NCBI GenBank assembly: GCA_944321175.1
Contig: CALUKI010000005.1
Span: 1 to 64,000, forward strand
DNA length: 64,000 nucleotides
Reading direction: 5' to 3'
Source of the DNA: an uncultured Alistipes sp.
GTDB taxonomy: Bacteria; Bacteroidota; Bacteroidia; Bacteroidales; Rikenellaceae
Of this stretch, positions 43,983-53,639 are shown piece after piece; the stretch's first letter is position 1, and each line of letters starts with the position of its first letter. The notes under the pieces were generated by a model. It was not told where the DNA came from. It was given only the letters and a program-made list of their open reading frames with translations, and did no database searches. The translations under genes and the position numbers were made by a program.

Positions 43983-46900
43983 ATGAAGAGATACTTTTTA
44001 TCAGCTCTGATTTTCTGTCTGTTCTGTCTGGGTGAGGCCGTCACGGCCTCCCCGGCCAAAACGGCGGAAGCTCCGGCCGTCCAGTCCCAGACATCCGCAC
44101 TGAACGTATCCGGTTTCATCAAGGATGACAAGGGGGACCCCATGATCGGTGTAACCATCGTCATCAAAGGCACCACACAGGGTACCGTCTCGAACGCCGA
44201 CGGCAGCTACAACATCGGCGTTCCCTACGGCGGCGCCACCCTCATGATCTCCTATATCGGATATGCCCCGCAGGAGATCAATGTAAACAACCGTACCAGA
44301 ATCGACATCACGCTCATCGAGGACAGCAAAGCCCTCGAAGAGGTTGTCGTTGTCGGTTACAACGTCCAGAAGAAGGAGACGATCACAGGTTCGATCTCGA
44401 CCATTACCACCAAAGACCTCAAGCAATCCCCTACGGCCAACATCAACAATGCGCTGGCCGGACGTATGCCGGGTCTGCTCGTAAACCAGTTCAACGGCGG
44501 AGAGCCCGGCAACGATGCCGCACAGCTCAATATTCGCGGCGTTTCAACCTACGGGCAATCGGGCGTCATCATGATCGTCGATGGTATCGAACGGGACATG
44601 AGCTACCTTGCGCCCGATGAAATCGAGACCTTCACCATCCTCAAGGATGCATCGGCGACCGCACCCTACGGTATCCGAGGTGCAAACGGCGTGATCGTTG
44701 TCACGACGAAACGCGGTCGCAAGGGCGAAAAACCGACTGTCGATTTCAAGGCCTCGGTAGGTGTCAGCGAACCCATCCGCTATCCGGATTACCTCGGTTC
44801 GGCCGACTATGCAACCCTGTACAACGAAGCGATGCTGAACGACAATCCTTCATTGTCCCCCGACGATCCTTCGCTCTTCACACAGGAGTCGATCGACAAC
44901 TTCCGCCGTGCAAAAGGCGACAACTCCGACGGACTGGGATACAACTGGGACTACTTCGACTACGCGTTCCAGCCCTCGATCCTGCAGGATTACAGCCTTT
45001 CGGTGCGAGGCGGATCGGACCGTGCCCGCTATTTCATTCTGGGAAGCTATTACAAGCAAGGAGGAAACTACAAACACTCGACGGCCGACAATGCCAACGA
45101 TTTCCTGCGTTATAACTTCCGCGCCAACGTCGATGTCGATGCCACGAAACGGCTCAAGATTTCGGTCGATCTGGGAGCCCGCGTGACGGAATACACCTAT
45201 CCCGGAGCAACGGCCGCCAACATCATCTCGCTGGCAAACACCCAGCCGCCCTATCTGCCCATCATCCTCCCGAACAACCACAATGGCGTCAACGATGCGG
45301 ATTTCGAGGAGAACGGCGGCTATCTGCTCTACGCCGACAACGATTACCGTTACAACATCCTCGGGCAACTGAACCGTTCGGGTTTCAGCAAACGTACCCG
45401 CCGCTACCTGCAGGGATCGTTCAAACTGAGCCATGATCTGGATTTCATCACCAAAGGATTGAGCGTCGCCGCACAATTCTCCTACGACACGTTCAACCAG
45501 CACACGATCGGCAACAGCGTGCCGACCCACTCGACGGGCAACCTGACCTATCCGGGCTACTCGACATGGATGCTCCCCTCCGAATACAGTATCGACGAGT
45601 GGAAAAACAATGCCAACTACTGGATCCAGAACGGAACCTATGTAACGGCCAACCAGCGGACGACGGACGACGCGCCGAGCAACAGCCTGAGCCATGCCAA
45701 TCCGGAGGGCACATCCCGCTTCCAGGCCCGTCTGGACTATGCCCGCGAGTTCAATGACGAACACAACGTAACGGCAATGCTGCTCTTCTATGTGCAAAAC
45801 AAGATCGTCGGACGCGAGGTGCCCTACCGCTATCTGGGATTCTCCGGACGTGCAACCTACGATTACAGGGACAAATATCTCTTCGAGTTCAATATCGGCT
45901 ACAACGGCTCGGAGAACTTTGCCCGCGGACGCCGGTTCGGTGTCTTCCCCGCCGGTTCGATCGGATGGGTCGTCACGCAGGAGCCCTTCATGCGCGATGT
46001 CCGCTGGCTCGACCACCTCAAACTGCGCGCTTCCTACGGTCTGGTCGGCAACGACCAGATCTCCGGCAGCCGTTTCGCCTACCTGCAGTACTACACGTCG
46101 GGAAGCACCATGGACATCTATTTCGGCGAGAACAAGAAAGGATACGGCACCTCGCTTGTCGAGGGCATATTCGCCAACCCGAACCTGACATGGGAGAAAG
46201 CCCGCAAGTTCAATTTCGGTATCGACGCCGAGATGTTCCATCAGCAGCTGACGCTCTCGATCGACATCTTTAAGGAGCACCGTTATGACATCCTCACCTC
46301 GCTGGATGCCGATGACAAACTCGGATTCCCCTATATCGTAGGACAAACCGCGCCGATCATCAATTCCGGTATCGTCGATAATCACGGTTTCGAATTCGAA
46401 CTCGGCTGGAACGGCCGTATCGGAACGCATTTCCGCTACTACATCCGGCCGAATCTCACCTTCGCCCGCAACAAGGTCGTTTTCTGCAATGAGATCAGCT
46501 ATATCGACAGCAACGGCCGTGACTGCCCCTGGCGCTACCAGACCGGACGGCGCATCGGAGAAAACTTCTGCTATATCTTCGACCATTTCGTCGCCGACCA
46601 GGCTGAAGCCGACCGCCTGAATGCAATGAATGGAGGCAGCGGTTTCGCTATCTGGGGCCCCGTACAACCGGGCGATGTCGTGTACAAGGACATGAACGGC
46701 GACGGCGTGGTCAACAACTACGACCGGGCAGCCATTGGAAATCCCCGTACTCCCGAACTGCAGTTCGGTATTCCGGTGGGCTTCTCCTACAAAGGATTCG
46801 ACTTCAGCATGCTGTGGCAAGGCTCAACGCTCTGCTCCGTACAGCTCAGCGGTCCCGCCGTATGGGACTTCCCGCTCTACGACCAGTCGCGAACGGGCAA

Positions 46901-47249
46901 GGTGCGCCGCATGCACCTCAACCGCTGGACTCCGAAAACGGCCGATACGGCAACCTATCCCGCCCTGCACTACGGAATTCACAACAACAACAAACAGCAA
47001 TATTCGAGCCTCTTCCTCTACGACGCTTCGTATATCCGTCTGAAGAATGTCGAAATCGGATACACCCTGCCGAAGGCATGGACATCCAAAGCCAGCATTC
47101 AGAGCGTCCGCATCTATCTGCAGGGGCTGAACCTGCTGACATTCGACCGTCTGGGCGATGTGGATATGGATCCCGAAGTGAAGAACGGCGACGGCAGCTG
47201 GTTCCCCGTTCAGCGCGTCGTAAATCTCGGTATCAACATGACATTCTAA
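43983..47249 (+). CDS. SusC/RagA family TonB-dependent outer-membrane transporter
   Basis: 1088-aa TonB-linked receptor. A signal peptide is followed by a carboxypeptidase-regulatory-like domain (VSGFIKDDKGDPMIGVTIVIKGTTQGTVSNADG), the TonB-box region LEEVVVVGYNVQKKETITGSI, the plug (NINNALAGRMPGLLVNQFNGGEPGNDAAQLNIRG; IETFTILKDASATAPYGIRGANGVIVVTTKRG) and a large beta-barrel ending in aromatic INMTF. The ILKDASATAPYGIRGANGV block is the SusC signature. With SusD it imports a nutrient too big for porins. The substrate is unknown; no glycoside hydrolase or peptidase is in the locus, only a phosphoesterase. The gaps to both neighbours are under 30 bp, so the locus is one transcript. Confidence 0.96.
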   Translation: MKRYFLSALIFCLFCLGEAVTASPAKTAEAPAVQSQTSALNVSGFIKDDKGDPMIGVTIVIKGTTQGTVSNADGSYNIGVPYGGATLMISYIGYAPQEINVNNRTRIDITLIEDSKALEEVVVVGYNVQKKETITGSISTITTKDLKQSPTANINNALAGRMPGLLVNQFNGGEPGNDAAQLNIRGVSTYGQSGVIMIVDGIERDMSYLAPDEIETFTILKDASATAPYGIRGANGVIVVTTKRGRKGEKPTVDFKASVGVSEPIRYPDYLGSADYATLYNEAMLNDNPSLSPDDPSLFTQESIDNFRRAKGDNSDGLGYNWDYFDYAFQPSILQDYSLSVRGGSDRARYFILGSYYKQGGNYKHSTADNANDFLRYNFRANVDVDATKRLKISVDLGARVTEYTYPGATAANIISLANTQPPYLPIILPNNHNGVNDADFEENGGYLLYADNDYRYNILGQLNRSGFSKRTRRYLQGSFKLSHDLDFITKGLSVAAQFSYDTFNQHTIGNSVPTHSTGNLTYPGYSTWMLPSEYSIDEWKNNANYWIQNGTYVTANQRTTDDAPSNSLSHANPEGTSRFQARLDYAREFNDEHNVTAMLLFYVQNKIVGREVPYRYLGFSGRATYDYRDKYLFEFNIGYNGSENFARGRRFGVFPAGSIGWVVTQEPFMRDVRWLDHLKLRASYGLVGNDQISGSRFAYLQYYTSGSTMDIYFGENKKGYGTSLVEGIFANPNLTWEKARKFNFGIDAEMFHQQLTLSIDIFKEHRYDILTSLDADDKLGFPYIVGQTAPIINSGIVDNHGFEFELGWNGRIGTHFRYYIRPNLTFARNKVVFCNEISYIDSNGRDCPWRYQTGRRIGENFCYIFDHFVADQAEADRLNAMNGGSGFAIWGPVQPGDVVYKDMNGDGVVNNYDRAAIGNPRTPELQFGIPVGFSYKGFDFSMLWQGSTLCSVQLSGPAVWDFPLYDQSRTGKVRRMHLNRWTPKTADTATYPALHYGIHNNNKQQYSSLFLYDASYIRLKNVEIGYTLPKAWTSKASIQSVRIYLQGLNLLTFDRLGDVDMDPEVKNGDGSWFPVQRVVNLGINMTF

Positions 47250-47272
47250 CATTACATAAAACAACGCACACT

Positions 47273-49252
47273 ATGAAAAATACCATAAAACTGCTGCTCC
47301 TTGGCTGTACGGCCCTGCTTCTGGGCGCCTGCGAGGACTACCTCGACAAAACGCCGCAGGGAGACAAAACCGAAGAGGATGTGTTTACCCGTTTCAATGA
47401 GACGGAATCGCTTATCAATCGACTCTACTTTTATGTCCGCGCTGCGGATCAACCCCTCGTGCATATCCGTTACTTCAGCGATTCGGCCTGCACCGACGAG
47501 TGTGAAGGTTCCTCGGCGGAAAACGGATGGTCGAACAAATTCAACGAGGGTGACTGGGAACCCGGCTCGCAACTCTACACGAGCTGCAACGCTACGACCA
47601 ATACCGGAGCATGCCACACTTTCTGGCCGGCGCTCTACCAGGATATCCGGTGTGCAAACGTCATTCTGGAAGGAATCGAGAAATACAATACGCCCGATTC
47701 GGAGATCCGGCCCGGAACCTTGTCGAAGCGTATCGGCGAAGTACTCTTCCTGCGTGCCTACCTGCACTATTGCGTGCTGAAAAGCTACGGAGAGTGTCCC
47801 TATGTCGATTATACGGTCGATCCCAACAACCTGCCGGCGTTCGAACGGGAAAACGTACATTCGATCGTCGAAAAGATCTGCCGCGACTGCGACGAAGCAT
47901 ACGCCCGCGTACCGGAGCGTTACCTCGCCGAGGAGTTCGGACGGGTAGAGAAGGGCGCCTGCCTTGCACTGAAGGCCATGGCCCGCTGGATCGCCGCCAC
48001 TCCGCTTTACAACGGTTCGACGCTCAAGGGCGATACGCGGAATTACGCCTCCGAATACCAGCGCTACGACCCTGCCCGCTGGGACGCCGCTGCGGCTGCC
48101 GCCAAGGCCGTGATCGATTATACGACCGAAACCGGCGAAAAACGCTACACCCTCTATCAGGGAGCGGACAAGAGCCAGACGACAAACTTCGGCGGAGTGG
48201 ACGAGAGCAACGGGATGGTTTACACCCGGCTCTGGGAGTTGTTCAGCGGTACGACACGCTCGCTGGAGGCCAAGAAGACCGAGTGGATTTTCTTCTTCCA
48301 GCAAGCAAAGACCGTCGGATACCACAACGACATGTATCCGCCTTCGTCGCAGGGGCAGGCCCGCGAAGTGCCTGTACAGGAGCAGGTCGATGAATACGAA
48401 GTCATCGGTCCCGACGGATACGGCTACCCGATCTATGCGCTCAAAGAGAACCACAAGGCGCTCTACGGAAATCTGATTTCGGAGGAAGAGATGGCAAAAG
48501 CCTATGACGATGAGAATCCCTATGTCAATCGCGACCCCCGCTTCTACCGCGACATCATCTACCACGGAGCGATGTTCAAGGGGCAATGGATCAATACCGC
48601 AACGGGGGCAGATGCCATCAATGCCGCGAATTCGACCACAACGGGATATTTCACGCACAAATACCTCGACGGCTACTACACCAAGGGCATGTCGGGCGAC
48701 TGGGCTTTCGACGGCATTCTGATCCGCCTGGGGACGATCTATCTCGTCTATGCCGAATCGGTAACACGGTCGAAAGGCGCGACGGAGGAGGTCTATAACA
48801 TGTTGAACGAATTGCGGGCCCGCTCGTTCATGGCACCCATTCCGCCGGCGGCAAAGACCAACAAGGAGCTGCTGCTCGACTACATCCTGCGCGAACGCCG
48901 CGTGGAACTCTACCACGAAAAGAGCCGCTTCTTCTCCACGCGGTTCTACCTCGAACCCACCAGCGACACGGAGCTCGCAAAGGAGAGCCAGTGGAACTCG
49001 CTGCCCGGAACAAACGACGAAAAGGCGCAACAGTACTTTGCCAAGTATGGTGCTTATCCCAAGACCCAGCATCGTATCTGCGGCATGCGGCCGGTGGAAG
49101 ATCCCAACGGAAAGATCGAAGTCGGAGGCAAAAAATACCGCATGGAGCGCTTCTGGAAGGAGGATCGCGTATTCTTGGAGAAACACTATCTCTTCCCGAT
49201 TCCTACCGAGGAGCTGCAACGGGCAAATATCCCGCAGAACCCCAACTGGTAG
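47273..49252 (+). CDS. SusD/RagB family outer-membrane lipoprotein
   Basis: 659-aa partner of SusC that caps the transporter and binds substrate at the cell surface. The lipoprotein signal MKNTIKLLLLGCTALLLGAC is followed by EDYLDKTPQGDKTEEDVF, the classic SusD beginning. Helical TPR-like segments include IGEVLFLRAYLHYCVLKSYGECPYVD, and the C-terminal block LLLDYILRERRVELYHEKSRFFSTRFY is the family hallmark. The end (KHYLFPIPTEELQRANIPQNPNW) is typical. It is longer than SusD of Bacteroides thetaiotaomicron (551 aa), with insertions around 400-520. Start fixed at 47273 by the signal peptide; the frame is open further upstream inside susC. Confidence 0.96.
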   Translation: MKNTIKLLLLGCTALLLGACEDYLDKTPQGDKTEEDVFTRFNETESLINRLYFYVRAADQPLVHIRYFSDSACTDECEGSSAENGWSNKFNEGDWEPGSQLYTSCNATTNTGACHTFWPALYQDIRCANVILEGIEKYNTPDSEIRPGTLSKRIGEVLFLRAYLHYCVLKSYGECPYVDYTVDPNNLPAFERENVHSIVEKICRDCDEAYARVPERYLAEEFGRVEKGACLALKAMARWIAATPLYNGSTLKGDTRNYASEYQRYDPARWDAAAAAAKAVIDYTTETGEKRYTLYQGADKSQTTNFGGVDESNGMVYTRLWELFSGTTRSLEAKKTEWIFFFQQAKTVGYHNDMYPPSSQGQAREVPVQEQVDEYEVIGPDGYGYPIYALKENHKALYGNLISEEEMAKAYDDENPYVNRDPRFYRDIIYHGAMFKGQWINTATGADAINAANSTTTGYFTHKYLDGYYTKGMSGDWAFDGILIRLGTIYLVYAESVTRSKGATEEVYNMLNELRARSFMAPIPPAAKTNKELLLDYILRERRVELYHEKSRFFSTRFYLEPTSDTELAKESQWNSLPGTNDEKAQQYFAKYGAYPKTQHRICGMRPVEDPNGKIEVGGKKYRMERFWKEDRVFLEKHYLFPIPTEELQRANIPQNPNW

Positions 49253-49264
49253 TCCGATTATTTC

Positions 49265-49293
49265 GGAACAGCCGTTCATCGGACGGCTGTTCC
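49265..49293 (+). terminator. hairpin between susD and the phosphoesterase gene
   Basis: Perfect 11-bp stem 49265-49275 / 49283-49293 with a 7-nt loop, followed by TACATAAAATTC rather than a T-run. It may attenuate or process the message so that the last gene is expressed less than susCD. Confidence 0.45.
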
Positions 49294-49310
49294 TACATAA
49301 AATTCAAATT

Positions 49311-50906
49311 ATGAACAGACATCTTATTTACATGAGGCTATCCCGGATGGCGATCGTGCTCTGCGGCACGGCGATCATGACAGCCTGCGGCGGCGACGAT
49401 CCGATGATTACCGAACTGCCCCTGCCGGACAAGGATTCCGGTCAGGACGATACGACGGAGATTACCCCCGATGAGGGGATTACCCTTTACGGACTGGTCA
49501 GCGACGATGCCGGAAATCCCGTCGCCGATGCCGTTGTAAGCGACGGCTACAGTGTCGTAGCCACCGATGATGACGGAGTATATCAGATCGTGCGGAACAA
49601 CAATGCGAAGCATGTATTCATCTCGGTGCCGGCAGGCTATGAGATTCCCCTGCAACAAGGATACGGCTCCTATCAGGGGACCTATCAGGCGGCGAATTCC
49701 ATTACCGGGAGCAGTACGAAACCTTATCGCGCGGATTTCAAGTTGAAACGGATGACCCAAAGCGACAGGCATTTCGTCCTTTTCGGGTTGGGAGACCCGC
49801 AGCCCGACAACGATGAACACATTCAGCGATTCCGCACCGAAGCGGTTCCCGACGTCAAAACAATCCGGAGTCGTTATCCGATACCGGCCGTCGGGGTCGC
49901 ACTGGGGGATATTCTGGGAAAAGGCGATGCCCGGACCTTTACCTCGATGAAAAGTGCATTGGGTGAGACCGACGTGCCTTTCTTCACGACCATCGGCAAC
50001 CACGACAAAAGTTCGGTCGATTATACGGGCGAAACCTACAGCGATGTCCTCGGGCCCCGCTGGTACTCCTTCAACCGGGGAGATGTCCATTTCGTTGCCA
50101 TGGACAACATCATCTTCTCCGGCGAGGACTATACCGGAGGATTTACCGATGAACAGATGGCCTGGCTCGAAAAAGACCTCAGTTTCGTGCCCAAAGAGAA
50201 GATGGTCGTACTCTACTACCACATCCCGCTGCGCGACAACACGGGATACCGCAACCGCCAGAAAGTTCTCGACCTGATCGCCCAATACCGGAATCACATG
50301 CTGCTGTGTGCCCATACGCACTATTTCCAACCCTATCACATGCGTTCGCACAATCTCTTCGAGCGCATCCACGGCGGGACTTGCGGCTATTTCTGGCGTT
50401 CGACCTGCGGCGGAGACGGGACGCCCAACGGATTCATGATCTACGAAATCGACGGCACGGAGATCATCGACTGCTATTTCAAGGCATCGCAGCGCGATGA
50501 CGACTATCAGATCCGGCTCTATCGCGGCGACGCCGTATTTTCGGGTCCTTACGCCACCTATCAATACGATTTGGGGGCGGATGTCGTTGTGGCGAACGTC
50601 TTTGTCGCCGGTATGGACGGAACGGACTGGAAAGTCGAACTTTCGGAGGATGACGGAGAGACCTGGAGCGGCATGAGCCAGCTCGATCATAATTACGGCG
50701 ACCGCTGGATACGGGGATATCACATCGGTGTTGCGAAGCACCCTGTATCCAGCGGAACGAGTCCCTGCTACCACCAGTACCAATACCGGCTCAAGAATCC
50801 CGAAAAGGCCCAAATCGTCGTCCGGGCAACCGACAGTTACGGGCACTGCTACGAGCAGAAGAACTTTACGCCGAGCAACGACTTCTCGGAAGCGGCCGGA
50901 TATTGA
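49311..50906 (+). CDS. calcineurin-like metallophosphoesterase lipoprotein
   Basis: 531-aa lipoprotein (lipobox ...AIMTAC, then GGDDPM). Three parts are visible. An N-terminal beta domain (about 55-130; ITLYGLVSDDAGNPVADAVVSDG, like MetallophosN) comes first. The metallophosphoesterase domain (about 145-365) has FGLGDPQPD, VGVALGDILGKG, FFTTIGNHDKS, VVLYYHIPLRD and LCAHTHYFQPY, covering the five metal-ligand blocks. The C-terminal domain (about 385-525; EIDGTEIIDCYFKASQRDDDYQIRLY, like MetallophosC) comes last. Such enzymes cleave phosphomonoesters or diesters; the target is unknown. As the last gene of the SusCD locus it may act on the imported substrate. A strong terminator follows. Confidence 0.9.
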   Translation: MNRHLIYMRLSRMAIVLCGTAIMTACGGDDPMITELPLPDKDSGQDDTTEITPDEGITLYGLVSDDAGNPVADAVVSDGYSVVATDDDGVYQIVRNNNAKHVFISVPAGYEIPLQQGYGSYQGTYQAANSITGSSTKPYRADFKLKRMTQSDRHFVLFGLGDPQPDNDEHIQRFRTEAVPDVKTIRSRYPIPAVGVALGDILGKGDARTFTSMKSALGETDVPFFTTIGNHDKSSVDYTGETYSDVLGPRWYSFNRGDVHFVAMDNIIFSGEDYTGGFTDEQMAWLEKDLSFVPKEKMVVLYYHIPLRDNTGYRNRQKVLDLIAQYRNHMLLCAHTHYFQPYHMRSHNLFERIHGGTCGYFWRSTCGGDGTPNGFMIYEIDGTEIIDCYFKASQRDDDYQIRLYRGDAVFSGPYATYQYDLGADVVVANVFVAGMDGTDWKVELSEDDGETWSGMSQLDHNYGDRWIRGYHIGVAKHPVSSGTSPCYHQYQYRLKNPEKAQIVVRATDSYGHCYEQKNFTPSNDFSEAAGY

Positions 50907-50927
50907 CGCAAAACAAGCCATTGCATG

Positions 50928-50964
50928 CGGAACAGGCCGTCCGCCGGCCTGTTCCGTATTTTTT
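50928..50964 (+). terminator. rho-independent terminator of the SusCD locus
   Basis: Perfect 11-bp stem 50928-50938 / 50946-50956, 7-nt loop, then TATTTTTT. Confidence 0.85.
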
Positions 50965-51054
50965 GGGCCGAAGCCCGGACGGGTCGGGAATCGGCTGTCT
51001 CCGGAACAGCCGGAGTGAAATTCCCTGCAAAAGGAGCAGAATCGGGAAAATTCG

Positions 51055-51062
51055 TATCTTTG
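51055..51062 (+). promoter_or_regulatory. -7 box of the LUD gene
   Basis: TATCTTTG, 105 nt before the ATG at 51167 and 36 nt before the alternative ATG at 51098. The -33 region does not contain TTTG. Confidence 0.45.
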
Positions 51063-51166
51063 CCCCGGACAGCCATCGAAACGACATCAACGATTGGATG
51101 CAATCGGCACGATCATCCGATGACGGTCAAGATGAAACAAACCTATCACACGAAAACGGCACCCGC

Positions 51167-51817
51167 ATGTCAAACGGAACGGAACAGATGCGCATCCGGC
51201 TTGAGTCCTGCGCAGGAAAACTACAACAGCACGGGTTCGAAGCCATTGTCGTCAAGAATCTTGACGAAGCAGGGCGGATCCTGCGGCAACAGATCGAGCG
51301 GCATGCTCCCCGATCAATCTCATACGGAGATTCCATGACCCTCCGCGCAACCGGCATCATCGAGGAGCTGCGCAACCAGACGCGATATACGTTCATCGAC
51401 GGGTTCGACCCTGCACTGACCCGCCCCGAACAACTCGATGTAAGGCGGCTGGGACTTACGGCCGACCTCTTCATGTCCGGCATAAACGCCGTGACGGACG
51501 ACGGGACGCTCTACTGGGTCGATATGGTCGGAAACCGCATCGCCCCCATCATCTTCGGCCCCCGACACGTCGTCCTGCTGGCCGGACACAACAAACTGAC
51601 GGGATCACAGGCCGAAGCCGAGCAGCGCGTCCGTGAGATTGCAGGGCCCAAGAATGTCGCCCGACATCCGGGGTTCAAGACTCCCTGCGCCGTAACCGGA
51701 CGATGCGCCGACTGCAATTCACCCCAACGCATCTGCAATGCCCGGCTCACACTCGAACGCTGCTGGCCGAAAGGACGCATCACCGTCATCCTGATCGATG
51801 AAGCGTGGGGGCTGTAG
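51167..51817 (+). CDS. LUD domain protein (LutC-like, DUF162)
   Basis: 216-aa protein of the LUD family, related to LutB/LutC of lactate utilisation. The core is visible as SISYGDSMTLRATGIIEEL, GLTADLFMSGINAVTDDGTLYWVDMVGNRIAPIIFGP, HVVLLAGHNKLTGSQAEAEQRVREIAGP and a cysteine cluster, CAVTGRCADCNSPQRICN, usual in this small-LUD subgroup. It stands alone, so a lactate role is not supported here and the function remains open. Two in-frame starts are possible (51098 and 51167); 51167 is chosen because family members begin shortly before the helix QMRIRLESCAGKLQQHGFEA. Confidence 0.8.
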   Translation: MSNGTEQMRIRLESCAGKLQQHGFEAIVVKNLDEAGRILRQQIERHAPRSISYGDSMTLRATGIIEELRNQTRYTFIDGFDPALTRPEQLDVRRLGLTADLFMSGINAVTDDGTLYWVDMVGNRIAPIIFGPRHVVLLAGHNKLTGSQAEAEQRVREIAGPKNVARHPGFKTPCAVTGRCADCNSPQRICNARLTLERCWPKGRITVILIDEAWGL

Positions 51818-52088
51818 CCTCTACCGGAAAAGCGGAATCCGGTCGGACATGCCGGCGAAATACCATCGGCAGGCATTGCTCCGAACGCTTCCCGCGACCA
51901 TTTTCCCCCATTGGCCGGCTCCGATAAAACAACCCGTTCGGCCCGTTTGGCCGGACAACGCGCCGCCGCTGCCGATTTTCAGACGGGGCGCAAAAACCTG
52001 CGACACGGCAAAGGGACTCCGTCATCGGAAGGAGGGAAGCGCCGGACCGGAGCGTATCGAAGCAAAAAGGCAGGAATGAATGGCAATC

Positions 52089-53498
52089 TCAGCGTTTGCG
52101 GCGCAAGGCTTCGGGCAAGGCCAAAGAGATACGGGTACTGCTGACCAATGCCCCGATCAAGGCCAACGACGCCGAGACATAGAGTGCGACATGCGTACTG
52201 TTTTGCGGGAAGAGATGGAAAAACAGCGCCATCAGGGCGGCTCCCGTCGTCTGCCCTACCAAACGCGCCGTTGCCAGCATCCCGCTCGCTGAGCCGCTGC
52301 GATACGCCGGCGCCGAGGCAATCAGAATACTGTTGTTCGGCGACTGGAAAAGTCCGAAACCCGCCCCGCACACGGCAAGACGCCACAAAATGGCGCCATC
52401 GGACGGATGGGCCGGAAGCAGGGCAAGCGACAACAGGCCGGCGGCCATGACAAGAAGGCCCACACCGCCCAGAATACCGGCATGGACTCGTTCGACCAGG
52501 AGTCCCGCGACCGGAGCGACCACAACGATTACCGCCGGCCACGCCGTAAGCAACAACCCCGTCTGCACATCACTGTATCCCAACTCCTTCTGCAGAAAGA
52601 ACGGCAATGCGACCATCGCCAGCATCTGCGCAACGAACGAGCAGACCGAGGTGAAAACCGACAATGAAAAGATCGGTATGCGCAGCAGGTCGAAGGGCAG
52701 CATCGGCAGCGGTTTCCGCAGCTGGCTGCGTACATAGACATAGGCCACAATCCCGAATGCCACCAATCCGCCAGCCACGATACGGGGGTTCAGGCCATGT
52801 GAAAATCCCTCGATCGAGGCGATCAAGAGTCCGAATGTCAAGGCGTTCATCACGCCGTCGCGCCAGTCGAACCGCCGGTCGGAAAGCCGCACCGGATTAT
52901 GCGGTACATACCGCACGCTGAGCCATACGGCAACGATGCCGATCGGGATATTGATGGCGAAGAGCCAATGCCATGACGCGACGGAGAGGATGGCAGCAGC
53001 AAGCGTGGGCCCCGCAACCGAAGCAATGGCGACAACCGTTGCATTGATCCCCATACCGCGTCCCAACTGGTTGCGGGGGTAGATGATCCGGATGATGGAG
53101 GTGTTGATGCTGACAACCGCCGCACCGCCGAACCCCTGGATGACGCGCATGGCGATGAGCATGCGCAACGAATCGGCAAAGGCGCAGCCTATCGACGCAA
53201 TCGTAAAGAGGAGCAGTCCGCCGATGTAGATCCGGCGGTACCCCACCACGTCGCCCAACGTCGAGAAACTCAACAACGAGACAACGATGGCCAGCTGATA
53301 CGCATTGACCACCCAGATCGAGTCGGCCGACGATACACCCAGTTCATGCGCGATCGTGGGCAAGGCCACATTGGCGATCGTACCGTCCAGCACCGACAGC
53401 GCGACACCGAACGTAATGGCCAGAATCGCCCACAGGCGCTGCGGCATCGGCAGTCCGTTCCACTCGGTATTTCCCTCGATTCGACCCGTCAGCTTCAT
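52089..53498 (-). CDS. MFS transporter, DHA2 (EmrB/QacA) type
   Basis: 469-aa inner-membrane protein of the drug:H+ antiporter-2 family. The beginning ITFGVALSVLDGTIANVALPTIAHELG carries the DHA2-specific motif D1 (LDxTIVNVALP type). LSFSTLGDVVGYRRIYIGG is motif A, and GATVVAIASVAGPTLAAAILS-like text (INATVVAIASVAGPTLAAAI) matches motif C of exporters. About 14 hydrophobic segments can be counted. The substrate is unknown; multidrug or metabolite export is the usual annotation. Start at 53498 (MKLTGRIEGN) lies just after a -7 box on the minus strand. Single gene, with no regulator alongside. Confidence 0.88.
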   Translation of the reverse strand: MKLTGRIEGNTEWNGLPMPQRLWAILAITFGVALSVLDGTIANVALPTIAHELGVSSADSIWVVNAYQLAIVVSLLSFSTLGDVVGYRRIYIGGLLLFTIASIGCAFADSLRMLIAMRVIQGFGGAAVVSINTSIIRIIYPRNQLGRGMGINATVVAIASVAGPTLAAAILSVASWHWLFAINIPIGIVAVWLSVRYVPHNPVRLSDRRFDWRDGVMNALTFGLLIASIEGFSHGLNPRIVAGGLVAFGIVAYVYVRSQLRKPLPMLPFDLLRIPIFSLSVFTSVCSFVAQMLAMVALPFFLQKELGYSDVQTGLLLTAWPAVIVVVAPVAGLLVERVHAGILGGVGLLVMAAGLLSLALLPAHPSDGAILWRLAVCGAGFGLFQSPNNSILIASAPAYRSGSASGMLATARLVGQTTGAALMALFFHLFPQNSTHVALYVSASLALIGALVSSTRISLALPEALRRKR

Positions 53499-53530
53499 TT
53501 TCCTATCCCCTGCATCGATTTTCCGGGGAA

Positions 53531-53538
53531 CAAAAGTA
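53531..53538 (-). promoter_or_regulatory. -7 box of the MFS gene
   Basis: The minus strand reads TACTTTTG, matching TAnnTTTG, 33 nt before the start codon at 53498. The -33 box is not clear. Confidence 0.5.
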
Positions 53539-53582
53539 CGACATTTCCGCCGAAACGGCCCCATGGAATTGAGAAATTTTCA

Positions 53583-53590
53583 TATATTTG
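53583..53590 (+). promoter_or_regulatory. -7 box of the nitroreductase gene
   Basis: TATATTTG, 50 nt before the ATG at 53640; divergent from the MFS -7 box 45 bp away. No properly spaced TTTG. Confidence 0.5.
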
Positions 53591-53639
53591 TCTCGAAGGC
53601 AGTTTTGCCCGTGTATCACTGAAAATCTTTTGTACTACC

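Noticed and set aside
50903..51166. Upstream extension of the LUD gene
   Set aside because: The extension overlaps the SusCD-locus terminator and the -7 box, so it cannot be translated from its own transcript.
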